DNA of 64,000 nucleotides from JBPOFM01 sp051252455 (GCA_051252455.1 JBPOFM010000005.1:62001-126000); one strand, 5' to 3'. Positions 34,321 through 44,230 are shown, counted from the stretch's first letter. Made by a program: numbers and translations. Notes: generated by a model from the sequence alone, not told the origin.

Positions 34321-36864
34321 TTAACCTTCCCGCCGCAGCACTTCCAGTGGCGAACTCCGCAGCACCGTTCGAATATTGCTCAAACCAATCGCCAACACCA
34401 AGAAAGTAATCCCAGGCAAAAACACCAAAAACGGAACCCACGACGGCACAAAAGGTTCTTTAAACATAAACAGCGCCAAACATAGACTGCTTATCAAGGC
34501 CAACACAATACCCACCAAACTCCCCAAAAATCCTAAAAAGACATATTCAAAAGCAGAGATCTGCAAAATTTGATTGTCTTTGGCACCCAACGTGCGCAGC
34601 AGTACTGATTCTTTAATCCGTTGATATTTACTGGTCCGTACCGAACCAATCAGGACAATAATTCCTGTTAGAATACTAAAAAAGGCCATAAAGTTAATCA
34701 CCCAAGCCACCTTGTCCAATATATCTTCCACCAGCGAGTACACCTGTCGCAGGTCGATAATCGTCACATTCGGAAACTGACCTACAAGCGTTTGCTGTAA
34801 TTCAGCAGAACTTGCTTCGTCGGCTACATTAGTGGTAAACACATTAAATTGGGGCGCATCTTCCAACACACCTTTAGGAAACACAATGGTAAAATTGAGT
34901 TGCATCTGGGCCCAATCCACCTTACGAATGCTGCCAACCGTGGTTTCCATCAACACTCCTTGTACATTAAAGACAATCGCATCGCCAACGGTAACCTTGG
35001 CATCTTCCGCCAAATTATCAGAAATGGAAATCACTACAGGTGCGCCAGCCGACAATTGTTGTGTCCACTCACCTTCTATCAATTCTTCGGAAGCAATCAA
35101 TGTATCCCGATATGTGGTTCGAAACTCATGGTTCAACAACCATCCACGTACCTGACGTGTCGTGTCTTGTCGCAACTCATTGACCAAGGTGCCTTTGAGA
35201 CTGTGAATTCGCATCGTCACCAAGGGAATATCATCCAATACAGGTAATCCTTTTTCTATAATAGTTTGAGCGACCGCATCACGCTGCGCCTGTTGCACAT
35301 CCAAGATGATAACATTGGCATTTTTTGAGGTCACGCCTACTTCGGTTTTGGCCAACAAAATATCCTTAGTAAAATAAAGTGTACTGATCAAGAAGGTTCC
35401 CAGCCCAATTGCCACTACCAACACCACTGTTTGATTGTTAGGACGAAATAAATTGAGCAAGCTCTGTCGCTCGGTATAGCCCCAACTTTTTGGAAAGCAT
35501 TTCTTCACAAGGCTTATAAAGCCCAAAGCCACTCCAGCCAAGATGGCGAACGTCACAACCGTAGCTCCTACAAATATCAACGCAAATATAGCATCCGAGA
35601 TCAGCCAAAACGAAAACACATACAGAAATACCAAGATAGCAACAAATACCAGCACTCGTATCTTTCGTGGCTCTTGTATGGCTTGTTCATCCACTCGCAA
35701 GACTTCCAAAGGCGACACATTCCAAGTGCGAAGCAAGGGCAACAATGCAAACAAGACAGACATAAACCATCCAAGAAACACCCCAATAAGAAGTGGTTGG
35801 GCTGAAATACTAATCTCTAACGCAAATGGCAAGAAATCCTTGAGCAAATATGGAAACATAAGTTGTAGCCCTACACCTATAAAGGAACCTAGCAATCCAC
35901 CCAATATCCCAATCCCAGATATTTGAATCAAGAAGATGAGAAAACTCTGCAGTCGCGAAGCACCCATACATTTCAGCACCGCAATGGCTCTCAACTTTTC
36001 CTTAATATAAATATGCACCGAACTTGCAATCCCAATACAACCCAATAATAATGCAATGAAAGCCGCAAGATTGAGGAACTTGCCCACATTTTCATAGCGT
36101 CGTCCCAAGCGTTTGGTCGTGCTGGTATGCGTATCCAGGTCGGCATTCTCTATATCCAGTTGAGGTTCAACGTATTCTTCAAGGCGGTCTAAATTCACTG
36201 TATCCGAGACTTTATAAAAGTACTGGTACTCTTTGCGGCTTCCGAATTGTAGCAACTGCGTTTGTTCAATCAACCGATACGGAATTACCACAGGAGGCGC
36301 TACAGAAGTTGATATCGCCGAACTTCCTGGAATGGATTTTAACGCACCAGAAATTGGTAGCGTCAATTCTCCAACCTTAATGGAATCTCCGGGTTGCATT
36401 TTAAATTGCAGCATCAAAGTGGCATCAACCAAAGCTCCGCCTGACATTTGATACGTATCTGTAGCAGAAATGGGTTGCGTTTCAATTTGACCATAAAATG
36501 GGAAGTCACCCTCCAACCCACGGACCTGGACCAGTTTTGTCCCACCATTTTTTGGAAAGGCAATCATAGATACAAAGTTCACTTCAAACGCACTGGGTCG
36601 TAGGGAGTCAATGATCGCCTTTGCACGCTCCGTAGGTTCTTGTCGGGAATCGATAATGTAATCGGCACCCATCAAGGTTTTGGATTGACTTTGAATATTA
36701 TCTTTCAAGTTTGTGCTAAACAGTTGGATGGACACCACAGCTGCGATGCCAAGAATGATCGCCGCCATAAACAAGAGCAGACGTACCTTGCTTGCTTTGG
36801 CGTCTCGCCATGCCATCTTGAAGAGCCAGTCTAACTGTAATTTAGTGTTTAGAGATTTGTTCAC
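34321..36864 (-). CDS. FtsX-like ABC transporter permease (YbbP type)
   Basis: The 847-aa protein has an N-terminal membrane helix, a large periplasmic domain, three further helices, a central pair, a second periplasmic domain and a final three-helix bundle: the duplicated FtsX/MacB-like plan of YbbP-type permeases. The L-K-C-M-G-A-S-R segment and the terminal L-R-T-L-G-A-K motif are characteristic. Such systems do not import solutes but act on lipids, lipoproteins or envelope signals. The start overlaps the ATPase gene by 4 bp, so the two are coupled. Confidence 0.9.
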   Translation of the reverse strand: MNKSLNTKLQLDWLFKMAWRDAKASKVRLLLFMAAIILGIAAVVSIQLFSTNLKDNIQSQSKTLMGADYIIDSRQEPTERAKAIIDSLRPSAFEVNFVSMIAFPKNGGTKLVQVRGLEGDFPFYGQIETQPISATDTYQMSGGALVDATLMLQFKMQPGDSIKVGELTLPISGALKSIPGSSAISTSVAPPVVIPYRLIEQTQLLQFGSRKEYQYFYKVSDTVNLDRLEEYVEPQLDIENADLDTHTSTTKRLGRRYENVGKFLNLAAFIALLLGCIGIASSVHIYIKEKLRAIAVLKCMGASRLQSFLIFLIQISGIGILGGLLGSFIGVGLQLMFPYLLKDFLPFALEISISAQPLLIGVFLGWFMSVLFALLPLLRTWNVSPLEVLRVDEQAIQEPRKIRVLVFVAILVFLYVFSFWLISDAIFALIFVGATVVTFAILAGVALGFISLVKKCFPKSWGYTERQSLLNLFRPNNQTVVLVVAIGLGTFLISTLYFTKDILLAKTEVGVTSKNANVIILDVQQAQRDAVAQTIIEKGLPVLDDIPLVTMRIHSLKGTLVNELRQDTTRQVRGWLLNHEFRTTYRDTLIASEELIEGEWTQQLSAGAPVVISISDNLAEDAKVTVGDAIVFNVQGVLMETTVGSIRKVDWAQMQLNFTIVFPKGVLEDAPQFNVFTTNVADEASSAELQQTLVGQFPNVTIIDLRQVYSLVEDILDKVAWVINFMAFFSILTGIIVLIGSVRTSKYQRIKESVLLRTLGAKDNQILQISAFEYVFLGFLGSLVGIVLALISSLCLALFMFKEPFVPSWVPFLVFLPGITFLVLAIGLSNIRTVLRSSPLEVLRREG

Positions 36865-37550
36865 AGTGCGTTGGTCAGTTGATTGGTGACTAATTTTCCG
36901 CCTTTTAAACGCAGAATTTGTTGGGTACGGTTTGCCAATTCCAAATCGTGTGAAATGATGACCAGCGTCGTACCATTTTCTTTATTCAGGTCAAATAACA
37001 ACTGAATGACTTTTTCGCCGGTATCTTCATCTAAATTACCTGTAGGTTCATCTGCAAATAAGATAGAAGGTTCATTGGCAAAAGCGCGCGCCAATGCCAC
37101 ACGCTGTTGTTCACCACCTGATAACTGTGACGGATAATGGTGAACCCTGTCTCCCAATCCAACTTTTTCCAATAATGTAAGACTCTTTGCCGTCGCCTGT
37201 TTATTTCCTTGTAATTCCAATGGGACACTGACATTTTCTAAAGCTGTCAAAGTTGGTAGGAGTTGAAAGTTTTGAAAAATAAAACCCACTTCTCTGTTTC
37301 GCAATTGGGCGCGTTGGTCTTCGTTAAGAGTATTTAAATCCTGACCGCAAAGTTCCACTTTGCCTGCGTTGGGTGAATCTAAACCTGCGCACAGACCTAA
37401 TAAGGTTGTCTTCCCACTTCCCGATGGTCCCACGATTGAAAAGGTTTGCCCTTTCTCAACCTCAAACGAGATATCATGCAGAACCGTTAATTGTTTGTTA
37501 CCGCTGGTATATGTTTTTTCCAACCCAGTAATCTTTAATATCTTTGACAT
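36861..37550 (-). CDS. ABC transporter ATP-binding protein (YbbA/LolD type)
   Basis: The 229-aa ATPase has Walker A GPSGSGKT at 41-48, the signature L-S-G-G-E-Q-Q-R, and Walker B I-L-F-A-D-E-P-T-G-N-L-D. It is the LolD/MacB/YbbA class that pairs with FtsX-like permeases, here the overlapping downstream gene. It is divergent from a TesA-like esterase gene, the same gene arrangement as tesA-ybbA-ybbP in E. coli. Confidence 0.9.
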   Translation of the reverse strand: MSKILKITGLEKTYTSGNKQLTVLHDISFEVEKGQTFSIVGPSGSGKTTLLGLCAGLDSPNAGKVELCGQDLNTLNEDQRAQLRNREVGFIFQNFQLLPTLTALENVSVPLELQGNKQATAKSLTLLEKVGLGDRVHHYPSQLSGGEQQRVALARAFANEPSILFADEPTGNLDEDTGEKVIQLLFDLNKENGTTLVIISHDLELANRTQQILRLKGGKLVTNQLTNAL

Positions 37551-37627
37551 CTATATTTTAATTTATAAATCTAATTATGTCCAAGGCTCAAAATACACAA
37601 TTGCATTCATATCTACCAATTCTAAAC

Positions 37628-38323
37628 ATGCCCAAACTCATAAAGTTTTGTTATTTTATCATAGCGCTTTTAGTCGTGAGTTGTGCCGATGGTACACGTG
37701 AGAAATCTGCCGAAAAAAAATCGTCTGAGACACCGACAGAGACAACCGCACAAACAGATACTTCCAATAAAACGATCTTACTCTTTGGCGATAGCCTCAC
37801 AGCAGGTTATGGATTGGATGATGTGAATGATGCTTATCCAGGCGTCTTGCAACAAACCATCGATTCTTTGGATTTAGGTTATACGGTTATCAATTCAGGT
37901 GTCAGTGGTGAAACAACCGCTGGAGGCAAAAGCCGAATTGAATGGGTCATCAAGCAAACCCCTGATATATTTATATTGGAATTGGGTGCCAATGACGGTC
38001 TGCGCGGTGTGTCTATATCGGAAACCCGATCCAATCTCCAAGCCATTATTGATATCGTGAAAGCAAATAGCCCAAAAACCAAAGTTGTTCTTGCCGGTAT
38101 GCAATTACCTCCAAATATGGGACAAGATTACACTTCTCAATTTAAGCAACTATTTGTGGAAGTCGCTAAAAATAACGACTTGCTTTTCATACCATTTATT
38201 TTAAAAGATGTAGGTGGCATTGCTGAACTTAATCAGAATGATGGCATTCATCCAAATAAAAGAGGTCACAAAATTTTGGCCAATACGGTTTGGGAAACTA
38301 TAAAACCTCTGGTTGTTAGATGA
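37628..38323 (+). CDS. TesA-like SGNH esterase lipoprotein
   Basis: The 231-aa protein has a lipoprotein signal (L-V-V-S-C) and an SGNH hydrolase domain: F-G-D-S-L-T-A-G-Y-G with the nucleophile, G-A-N-D-G-L with the oxyanion Asn, and D-G-I-H-P-N with the catalytic Asp and His. It corresponds to TesA, a periplasmic thioesterase/lysophospholipase; here it is lipid-anchored. ATG 37628 is chosen because ATG 37577 would put 17 polar residues before the signal. It is divergent from the YbbA-YbbP operon. Confidence 0.85.
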   Translation: MPKLIKFCYFIIALLVVSCADGTREKSAEKKSSETPTETTAQTDTSNKTILLFGDSLTAGYGLDDVNDAYPGVLQQTIDSLDLGYTVINSGVSGETTAGGKSRIEWVIKQTPDIFILELGANDGLRGVSISETRSNLQAIIDIVKANSPKTKVVLAGMQLPPNMGQDYTSQFKQLFVEVAKNNDLLFIPFILKDVGGIAELNQNDGIHPNKRGHKILANTVWETIKPLVVR

Positions 38324-38584
38324 TGAATATCTAATACAGATTCTGACTCATTTTATTTAGAACCATTTTTGCTAAATCATTGCATGCGCATTTTTTAGAT
38401 TCGATTTATATCGTATCTAAACGTGCTGGAATATTATGGAAATTGTCTCCAAATACATAAAAACTTGACATTAATTAACTCTATTAAAGTCTTTTGAGCA
38501 AAGATTGATATTTATATCGTTAAACAATTTTATGAGGAACTATTATATTGAAGGATTACAATTTAGTAACTTATAAATAGCATT

Positions 38585-39406
38585 ATGCATTCAAAAACTA
38601 CGTTCCTCAAATGTCTTATTATCTCACTATTTTTTATATTGATTTCATCGTCAATGCTTCAGGCTCAAAGCAATTGTGACATTTATTGTCCTGACGACTT
38701 TTATGTAAACGCTGACAGTGATGGCAATTATGTGGTGGAAGATTATTACGCTTTAGGATATGCCTATTTGGATGAATGCAACAGCGGTGCCAATGTGGTT
38801 CAAACTCCCAGTCCTGGAACCGTATTGGGGCTTGGAGAATTTGAAGTTGAACTGACGGTATTTTCAGACGGTGAAGAAGATGATTGTGATTTTGACGTAC
38901 TTATATTACCAGAAGATACCACCGGAGGCGATTGCGATTTTGATTGTCCAGATAATTTGACAGGTAATGCGGATGAAAATGGTGAATATGTAATTCCTGA
39001 CTACGTTCTGAATGGCGCATTGGAAACAAATGGCAATTGTGGCGACTTTTCATATTCGCAAACTCCTGTGCCTGGTACAGTGGTCGGGGTTGGTACCACC
39101 TATGTGCAAATTGAAGCAAGTACACCGGTCAGTTCTATAAGCTGTGGACTAAATTTGGAAGTGTCAGGAACATTAAGTACTAATGAGTATGATTTTGCGT
39201 CTCTGTCAGTATATCCAAATCCAGCGACAGACATAATTAATTTCTCTGTGAATTTAGAAAACATAATTGTCCTTACAGTGACTGGCAAAAAAATTGGTGT
39301 ATATTCTGGGAACTCCCTAGACGTAAGTGCTATGAAAAGTGGTTTGTATATTTTAAGAGTTGAAAATGAGAACCAGGTTGGCTTTAAAAGAATTTTAATT
39401 CAATAG
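38585..39406 (+). CDS. T9SS-secreted repeat protein
   Basis: The 273-aa protein has a signal peptide ending near residue 28 (L-Q-A-Q), two acidic Cys-containing repeats (each with C-P-D-x-x, a D-x-N-G-x-Y-V core and a T-P-x-P-G-T-V block, resembling HYR-type beta domains), and a C-terminal T9SS type A sorting domain with S-V-Y-P-N-P-A-T-D and G-L-Y-I-L-R-V. It should be secreted or surface-bound. No enzyme motif; adhesion or matrix role is possible. Confidence 0.8.
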   Translation: MHSKTTFLKCLIISLFFILISSSMLQAQSNCDIYCPDDFYVNADSDGNYVVEDYYALGYAYLDECNSGANVVQTPSPGTVLGLGEFEVELTVFSDGEEDDCDFDVLILPEDTTGGDCDFDCPDNLTGNADENGEYVIPDYVLNGALETNGNCGDFSYSQTPVPGTVVGVGTTYVQIEASTPVSSISCGLNLEVSGTLSTNEYDFASLSVYPNPATDIINFSVNLENIIVLTVTGKKIGVYSGNSLDVSAMKSGLYILRVENENQVGFKRILIQ

Positions 39407-39650
39407 TAGAGTGGAGAAAATTCATCTAAATAGTCGTCAATATTTTCTCTCATACTTGTTACCCTTCCATCATAGTAAGAATAGTAGCACTAGCTCCTAC
39501 TAATTTTAAACCTTTAACGATTTAGCATCAAGTACATAAGAGCAATAATAAGAACGTCAAGCATTTTATTTTTTTAGTCCAAAATATATTTCAACCCATT
39601 TCAGCCCTTAAAATTTTCATAACAGTCAATGTTTGGCACAATTCCTGCCC

Positions 39651-39658
39651 TACATTTG
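39651..39658 (+). promoter_or_regulatory. TAnnTTTG -7 box before the desaturase gene
   Basis: TACATTTG matches the Bacteroidota -7 consensus exactly and lies 19 nt before ATG 39677. A TTTG occurs 15 nt upstream, closer than the usual -33 spacing. The 14-A run at 39660-39673 directly follows, so transcription would begin inside it. Confidence 0.55.
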
Positions 39659-39676
39659 CAAAAAAAAAAAAAAGCA

Positions 39677-40417
39677 ATGATTATTATTCTATTCGTGTTG
39701 GTCTTGTGGTACGGAGGGCTCTTTTTTCAATCTTTCTTTTTACACCGCTACGCCGCACACCAAGTTTTTACAATGTCTAAAACCATGGAACGCGTTACTT
39801 TTGTTTTGACATGGATTTTTCAGGGTGCAAGTTATTTAAGTGCTTACGGCTACGGCATCATGCATCGTATGCATCACGCCTATACTGATACAGAGAAAGA
39901 TCCACACTCCCCCTCTCATGATGACAACCTATTCGCCATGATGTGGAAAACAAAAACTATTTATCAAGATATCAATAAACAGCGTATAGAAGTGGATTCA
40001 AAATTCACAAAGAATGTACCGCAATGGGAAAGCTTCGACATGTTCGCTAGTTCAAGAATCTCGAGATTGCTATGGATTACTGGATATGTTCTGTTCTTCG
40101 CTTTCTTCGCCACAGCTTGGTGGCAATGGCTCTTTTTACCTATAACCTTTTTAATGGCCCCAATTCATGGAGTGATCATTAACTGGTTTGGTCACATTTA
40201 TGGTTATGTCAATTATCAAATGAAGAATACGAGTAAAAACTTATTCCGTTTTGACTTTTTAATGATGGGTGAAGGGTATCATAATAATCATCACAGACAT
40301 GCCAGCAGAGCTAATTTTGGGGTCAAATGGTATGAGATTGATGTGACTTATTTGATAATTAAGGTTTTGGATGCCTTTGGCGTGATACAATTAAAGCCAG
40401 TTCGGGTTCAAAAGTAA
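39677..40417 (+). CDS. Acyl-CoA/lipid fatty acid desaturase
   Basis: The 246-aa membrane protein has the three histidine boxes of the delta-9-type desaturases: H23-R-Y-A-A-H28, H63-R-M-H-H67 and H202-N-N-H205-H206. These bind the di-iron center that inserts a double bond into acyl chains. Four membrane helices flank the boxes. ATG 39677 is used; an upstream in-frame ATG (39629) lies before the promoter box and would add lysine-rich sequence encoded by the poly-A run. It converges with the helicase gene, 32 bp apart. Confidence 0.9.
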   Translation: MIIILFVLVLWYGGLFFQSFFLHRYAAHQVFTMSKTMERVTFVLTWIFQGASYLSAYGYGIMHRMHHAYTDTEKDPHSPSHDDNLFAMMWKTKTIYQDINKQRIEVDSKFTKNVPQWESFDMFASSRISRLLWITGYVLFFAFFATAWWQWLFLPITFLMAPIHGVIINWFGHIYGYVNYQMKNTSKNLFRFDFLMMGEGYHNNHHRHASRANFGVKWYEIDVTYLIIKVLDAFGVIQLKPVRVQK

Positions 40418-40449
40418 TTTGTCTACTGGGTGTTTACAAACAGCTTTGC

Positions 40450-41766
40450 CTACTCTAAAGCTGTAATCCTAACTTTCTTTTTCTTCAGTTTGGTGTTGTT
40501 TAAACTATTCACCAATTTGGTTGCTTTTGCTTTTGGTACTGCTACGAATGCACAATCTTGTTTTAGTTCAATGGTTCCCACCTCGTCTGGTGACAGTCCA
40601 CCTTGTTTCATGAACAAACCAGCAATATCGCCTTTTGATATTTTGTCTTTTCTACCTCCTGAAATAAAAAGCGTTTCCCAGAGTTGTGGTGCAAGAGCCG
40701 CTTTTTTAGAAATATTAATCGCTTTTGAAGTTTTTATAAAATCTGGCAACTGTTCATCTTTTGACTTTAAAATATAAGCGGTTCCTTTTGCGTTCACTCT
40801 CGCAGTACGTCCATTTCTATGGATGAATTCTTCCTTATGTCTGGGCAATTCATAATGAATAATAAAGTTCAACTCTGGAATGTCGAGACCTCTAGCGGCC
40901 AAATCGGTTGCTAGCAGCACTTGGCTCGAGCCATTCCTGAAAGTGATTAACGAACGTTCCCGCTCCTTCTGCTCCATTCCTCCTGAAAAACAAGAATGAC
41001 TGATTTTGTTACGGGTCAAAAAATGGCTGACCATATCAATACTATCTCTCAAATTACAGAAAATAATTCCTTGTTCATTACCGATGTACTGAACTAACTC
41101 CAACAAAGCAGGAAGTTTGGTTTTGGTTTCTGACACTACTGTTTTGATTGCTAATGTAGAGGTTCTTTTCACTTTCAGGTAATCAACGACTGTTGGTTTG
41201 TTCAAACGTACAAACCCAGGAATCTTTACACCTTGAGTTGCTGATGTCAGAATACGTTTGTTGATACTTGGCAATAGTTGGATGATCGCTTTCATTTCTT
41301 CTTCAAATCCATCTTCCAAAGATTTATCAAACTCATCAAGTATCAAGGTTTTGATACTTGATTTGGAAAAGCGATCCGCATCGAAATGATCTAGAATTCG
41401 TCCTGGTGTTCCAATTAAGATTGCCGGTGTGTGTTTGATCTCAATTTTGTCCTTTGACATTGGTCGGCCACCATACACCGCATTCACCTTAAACCCAGAA
41501 CCCATATCTCTTGCGACTTGCTCTATTTGAATGGCAAGTTCGCGAGAAGGCACGATAATCAAGGCTTGCACGTCATCGTTTGTTGAATCGAGGACATCTA
41601 ATAAAGGTAAAAGAAATGCCAAGGTTTTCCCTGTTCCTGTGGGTGATAACAACACGGTATTTGTAGTGGTGGAAATGACAGAAATGGCCTCCTTTTGCAT
41701 AGGATGCAATTTTTGGATATTTAATTTATCCAAAATATCCTGTTGGTCTTTGATCGTGTTGGCCAT
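40450..41766 (-). CDS. DEAD-box RNA helicase, DbpA-like
   Basis: The 438-aa protein has all helicase core motifs: S-P-T-G-T-G-K-T (41-48), P-S-R-E-L-A (73-78), D-E-F-D (144-147) in place of D-E-A-D, S-A-T (175-177), and a late H-R-N-G-R-T-A-R, also divergent from H-R-I-G-R-T-G-R. The last 75 residues look like the DbpA RNA-binding domain (K-G-D-I-A-G-L-F, then F-V-A-V-P-K). It probably remodels rRNA during ribosome assembly. It is 33 bp downstream of the cold-shock gene on the same strand, which suggests a joint response to cold. Confidence 0.9.
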   Translation of the reverse strand: MANTIKDQQDILDKLNIQKLHPMQKEAISVISTTTNTVLLSPTGTGKTLAFLLPLLDVLDSTNDDVQALIIVPSRELAIQIEQVARDMGSGFKVNAVYGGRPMSKDKIEIKHTPAILIGTPGRILDHFDADRFSKSSIKTLILDEFDKSLEDGFEEEMKAIIQLLPSINKRILTSATQGVKIPGFVRLNKPTVVDYLKVKRTSTLAIKTVVSETKTKLPALLELVQYIGNEQGIIFCNLRDSIDMVSHFLTRNKISHSCFSGGMEQKERERSLITFRNGSSQVLLATDLAARGLDIPELNFIIHYELPRHKEEFIHRNGRTARVNAKGTAYILKSKDEQLPDFIKTSKAINISKKAALAPQLWETLFISGGRKDKISKGDIAGLFMKQGGLSPDEVGTIELKQDCAFVAVPKAKATKLVNSLNNTKLKKKKVRITALE

Positions 41767-41799
41767 TAATTATTCTAATTATATCTTGTCAATCCTTAA

Positions 41800-42048
41800 T
41801 TATTTGACTTTACGTACTTCTACTGCCTTCGGTCCTTTTTCTTCATGTTCTATTACGAAAGTAACTTTATCTTTATCTCTAATGCGATCAATGACATCAG
41901 ACTTGTGCACAAATATCTCGTCACCAGTGTCGTTCACTTTTATAAAACCAAAACCTTTGGTACCATTGAAAAATTTGACTGTTCCTTCTTGTCTTGTCGA
42001 ATCTGAAGTTGAATTAGATTTAAATAGATTTTTTATAAATTCTAACAT
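41800..42048 (-). CDS. Cold-shock domain protein
   Basis: The 82-aa protein has a short helical N-terminal extension and a cold-shock domain with RNP1 K-G-F-G-F-I and RNP2 I-F-V-H-K-S. It should bind single-stranded RNA as a chaperone. It is followed by the DbpA-like helicase gene and preceded by a gene-free leader, typical for cold-regulated mRNAs. Confidence 0.9.
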   Translation of the reverse strand: MLEFIKNLFKSNSTSDSTRQEGTVKFFNGTKGFGFIKVNDTGDEIFVHKSDVIDRIRDKDKVTFVIEHEEKGPKAVEVRKVK

Positions 42049-42351
42049 GATGTTTAATACTTTAATAGATTAATAAATTGATTCTTGAACAATCCATAAG
42101 AAACAGTTTGTTTTCTCTAACGGTAAATCTTTAGATGAATATTCATCTAACGCTGATGTATGTAAGTGTTCGTTTGTGGTTTTGATTTGATACTGTCAGG
42201 AGCGATTTCTTATCCACTGATAGATTCGCTAAAGTAAAGAAAGCACTCTTTGTATTAAAAATCTCAACAACTATAGAAAGCACAAGTCATTCCATCGATT
42301 ATTCGTCGCAAAGATAGTTTTTAATGCTGATTAGTGGTAGAAATTGTGGAA
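42049..42351. other. Possible long leader of the cold-shock gene
   Basis: This 303-bp region lies between the patatin stop codon and the cold-shock ATG, both on the minus strand. No gene is seen. Part of it must be the promoter and 5' leader of the cold-shock gene; I could not define a cold-box or a clear hairpin by eye. Confidence 0.4.
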
Positions 42352-44043
42352 TCATTTTAATTTGTCCATCAACCAAAATGGTTTCTCATTAAAAGATAGC
42401 CAATCCGCTTGCAACGTTTCAAAGAGCCTATCGATTTCTGTGAAATCCAAGATTGTACTGCTTTCATCTTTCTTTAATGACAAAATATAGTCCATGAGTT
42501 CGTAGCACACCGTAAACTGTCCGCAGGCAATTAAGGTGTCCATGCGATTATTGGCAATATCAGATTTGTCCCACCATAAAGTTGTGGGCGTCTCCGAAGC
42601 CGTCAAACACACCTTTTTTAGATGTTTGCTTGGTGACGGTTGTATCTCTTTGTTATAAGTAGGCCCACTGGTGTAGGGTGTTTTCAAACCGTTTAGTTTA
42701 TAGACAGTTGCAGTGATTCGTTTGTTTTTCAATTGATTTTTTGAGTAGAATAGATCGTAATTCAAACGACGCATTTGTTTTAAGAACACATTGTCGATCA
42801 TTGTCATGGCTGAAGTGAAACGGTCGGTTAGCATGCGCTGGATCAAAGTAATGTCTAATTTTTGGAATGTCAAGATATCATCCATTAATGGTTCCGGGAC
42901 ATTATTATCAAACAGTGATTTCAATCTTGCTACTGCTGATTTTTTAATTTTAGACGCTATGTAGCCTAACACAGTGAGAATTAATCCTATTCCTGAAACG
43001 AATCCACCAATAACGTTCATCGCATTATGAACATTCAGCCCGAATACCAACTTCCAATTCAGAACTAAAATCAATAGACCAACAATCAAAGTGATGTAAT
43101 ATAAAGGTTTTAATGTAAAGTAGTTAAGGATTTTATTGATGTTTGTTTCAAGAGACGAGCTTTTGCCTACCGATCTTGAATCTTGATGCCAAGCAGGCAT
43201 TTTGAAGCTACCTACGTCATTTATAATAATCAAGTCTAACCTATCTTTCATGCGATCATTGATGAGCATCATGCTCCCAATTCCTTGATTGTCTGCAATT
43301 CCGCCATCCATAATTCCTACGCCATATTTAAATCGTTCTAATTCTTTTAATTTTTTATAGGCTGTTTGCTCTTGGTCCTTAACATAATCATCGGGGAAAA
43401 TCAATGGTTCAAAGCCAACGGGAAAACAGGATGAAGATGCAATGACATCACCTAATTGCATCTGATTGCGCAAAGACTTGATTTCTTTTTGATTGCTTTT
43501 ATATAACGGATTATTTCCAAAGTAGCCTTTATTTTGAAAGCGAAAGGTCAAACCATATGAAAAGTCGGTCGCATTGAAGCATACCTGCTCTAATTGTTGG
43601 TTCCGCTTTGATTCAAGATTCTTGAAAGTACCGGAAAACAGAGGCATATCAGAATACGTAAGGGCAAACGCATTAATGAGCGACCTTTTTTTATGAGGAT
43701 TTACTTTCCAAACAGCATCATCTTCCAATTTGGCAATGGCTTTTTCTAAAAGCTTGTCATTTTGCGGTTTGAAGGCATCATAGAATATTTTATAAAAGGT
43801 CTTAAAATCATAATCAGGAGCTTGAATCGCCTTCGCATAAGCAACTCCTGTAAGGGTTCCTCCGCTTACCGTGCTTAAAGCTTTAACTGATTGTAATAGG
43901 GATTTGTTTTTGTAATTAACTTGATCCAAATAGGACAACATTCCCAGAGCAAAAAAAGTCGCTCGGTAACCGCCTCCACTGAAGCAAAGTCCAATGTTTT
44001 CAAATGGTTTGAAAGGAATTGACTTTTCAAAATCGTCTGACAT
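42352..44043 (-). CDS. Patatin-like phospholipase with membrane segments
   Basis: The 563-aa protein has an oxyanion loop S-G-G-G-Y-R near 22-27, the nucleophile S60 in S-T-V-S-G-G, and the catalytic D246 in D-G-G. The Ser-Asp dyad of patatin-type lipases is therefore complete. After residue 310 two hydrophobic helices are predicted (about 315-335 and 345-365), unusual inside a patatin protein, and suggest membrane association. It should hydrolyse lipid acyl chains. No signal peptide. It is a single gene. Confidence 0.85.
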   Translation of the reverse strand: MSDDFEKSIPFKPFENIGLCFSGGGYRATFFALGMLSYLDQVNYKNKSLLQSVKALSTVSGGTLTGVAYAKAIQAPDYDFKTFYKIFYDAFKPQNDKLLEKAIAKLEDDAVWKVNPHKKRSLINAFALTYSDMPLFSGTFKNLESKRNQQLEQVCFNATDFSYGLTFRFQNKGYFGNNPLYKSNQKEIKSLRNQMQLGDVIASSSCFPVGFEPLIFPDDYVKDQEQTAYKKLKELERFKYGVGIMDGGIADNQGIGSMMLINDRMKDRLDLIIINDVGSFKMPAWHQDSRSVGKSSSLETNINKILNYFTLKPLYYITLIVGLLILVLNWKLVFGLNVHNAMNVIGGFVSGIGLILTVLGYIASKIKKSAVARLKSLFDNNVPEPLMDDILTFQKLDITLIQRMLTDRFTSAMTMIDNVFLKQMRRLNYDLFYSKNQLKNKRITATVYKLNGLKTPYTSGPTYNKEIQPSPSKHLKKVCLTASETPTTLWWDKSDIANNRMDTLIACGQFTVCYELMDYILSLKKDESSTILDFTEIDRLFETLQADWLSFNEKPFWLMDKLK

Positions 44044-44230
44044 CCTATTTGGTTTTGTTAAGAATTACGTTGTTGTAATTTACAAATTCCAAAAGGAAGT
44101 TTTGATATACTAACTTTAGTTTATCAAAACTAACTCATTTGTAGTATCATAACTACGTTGTTTCTTCATTTTTGGACAAGAAGAAAGCCCAGTATTTAGA
44201 CGACATCTTAAAGAAAAAACTCCAAAAATT

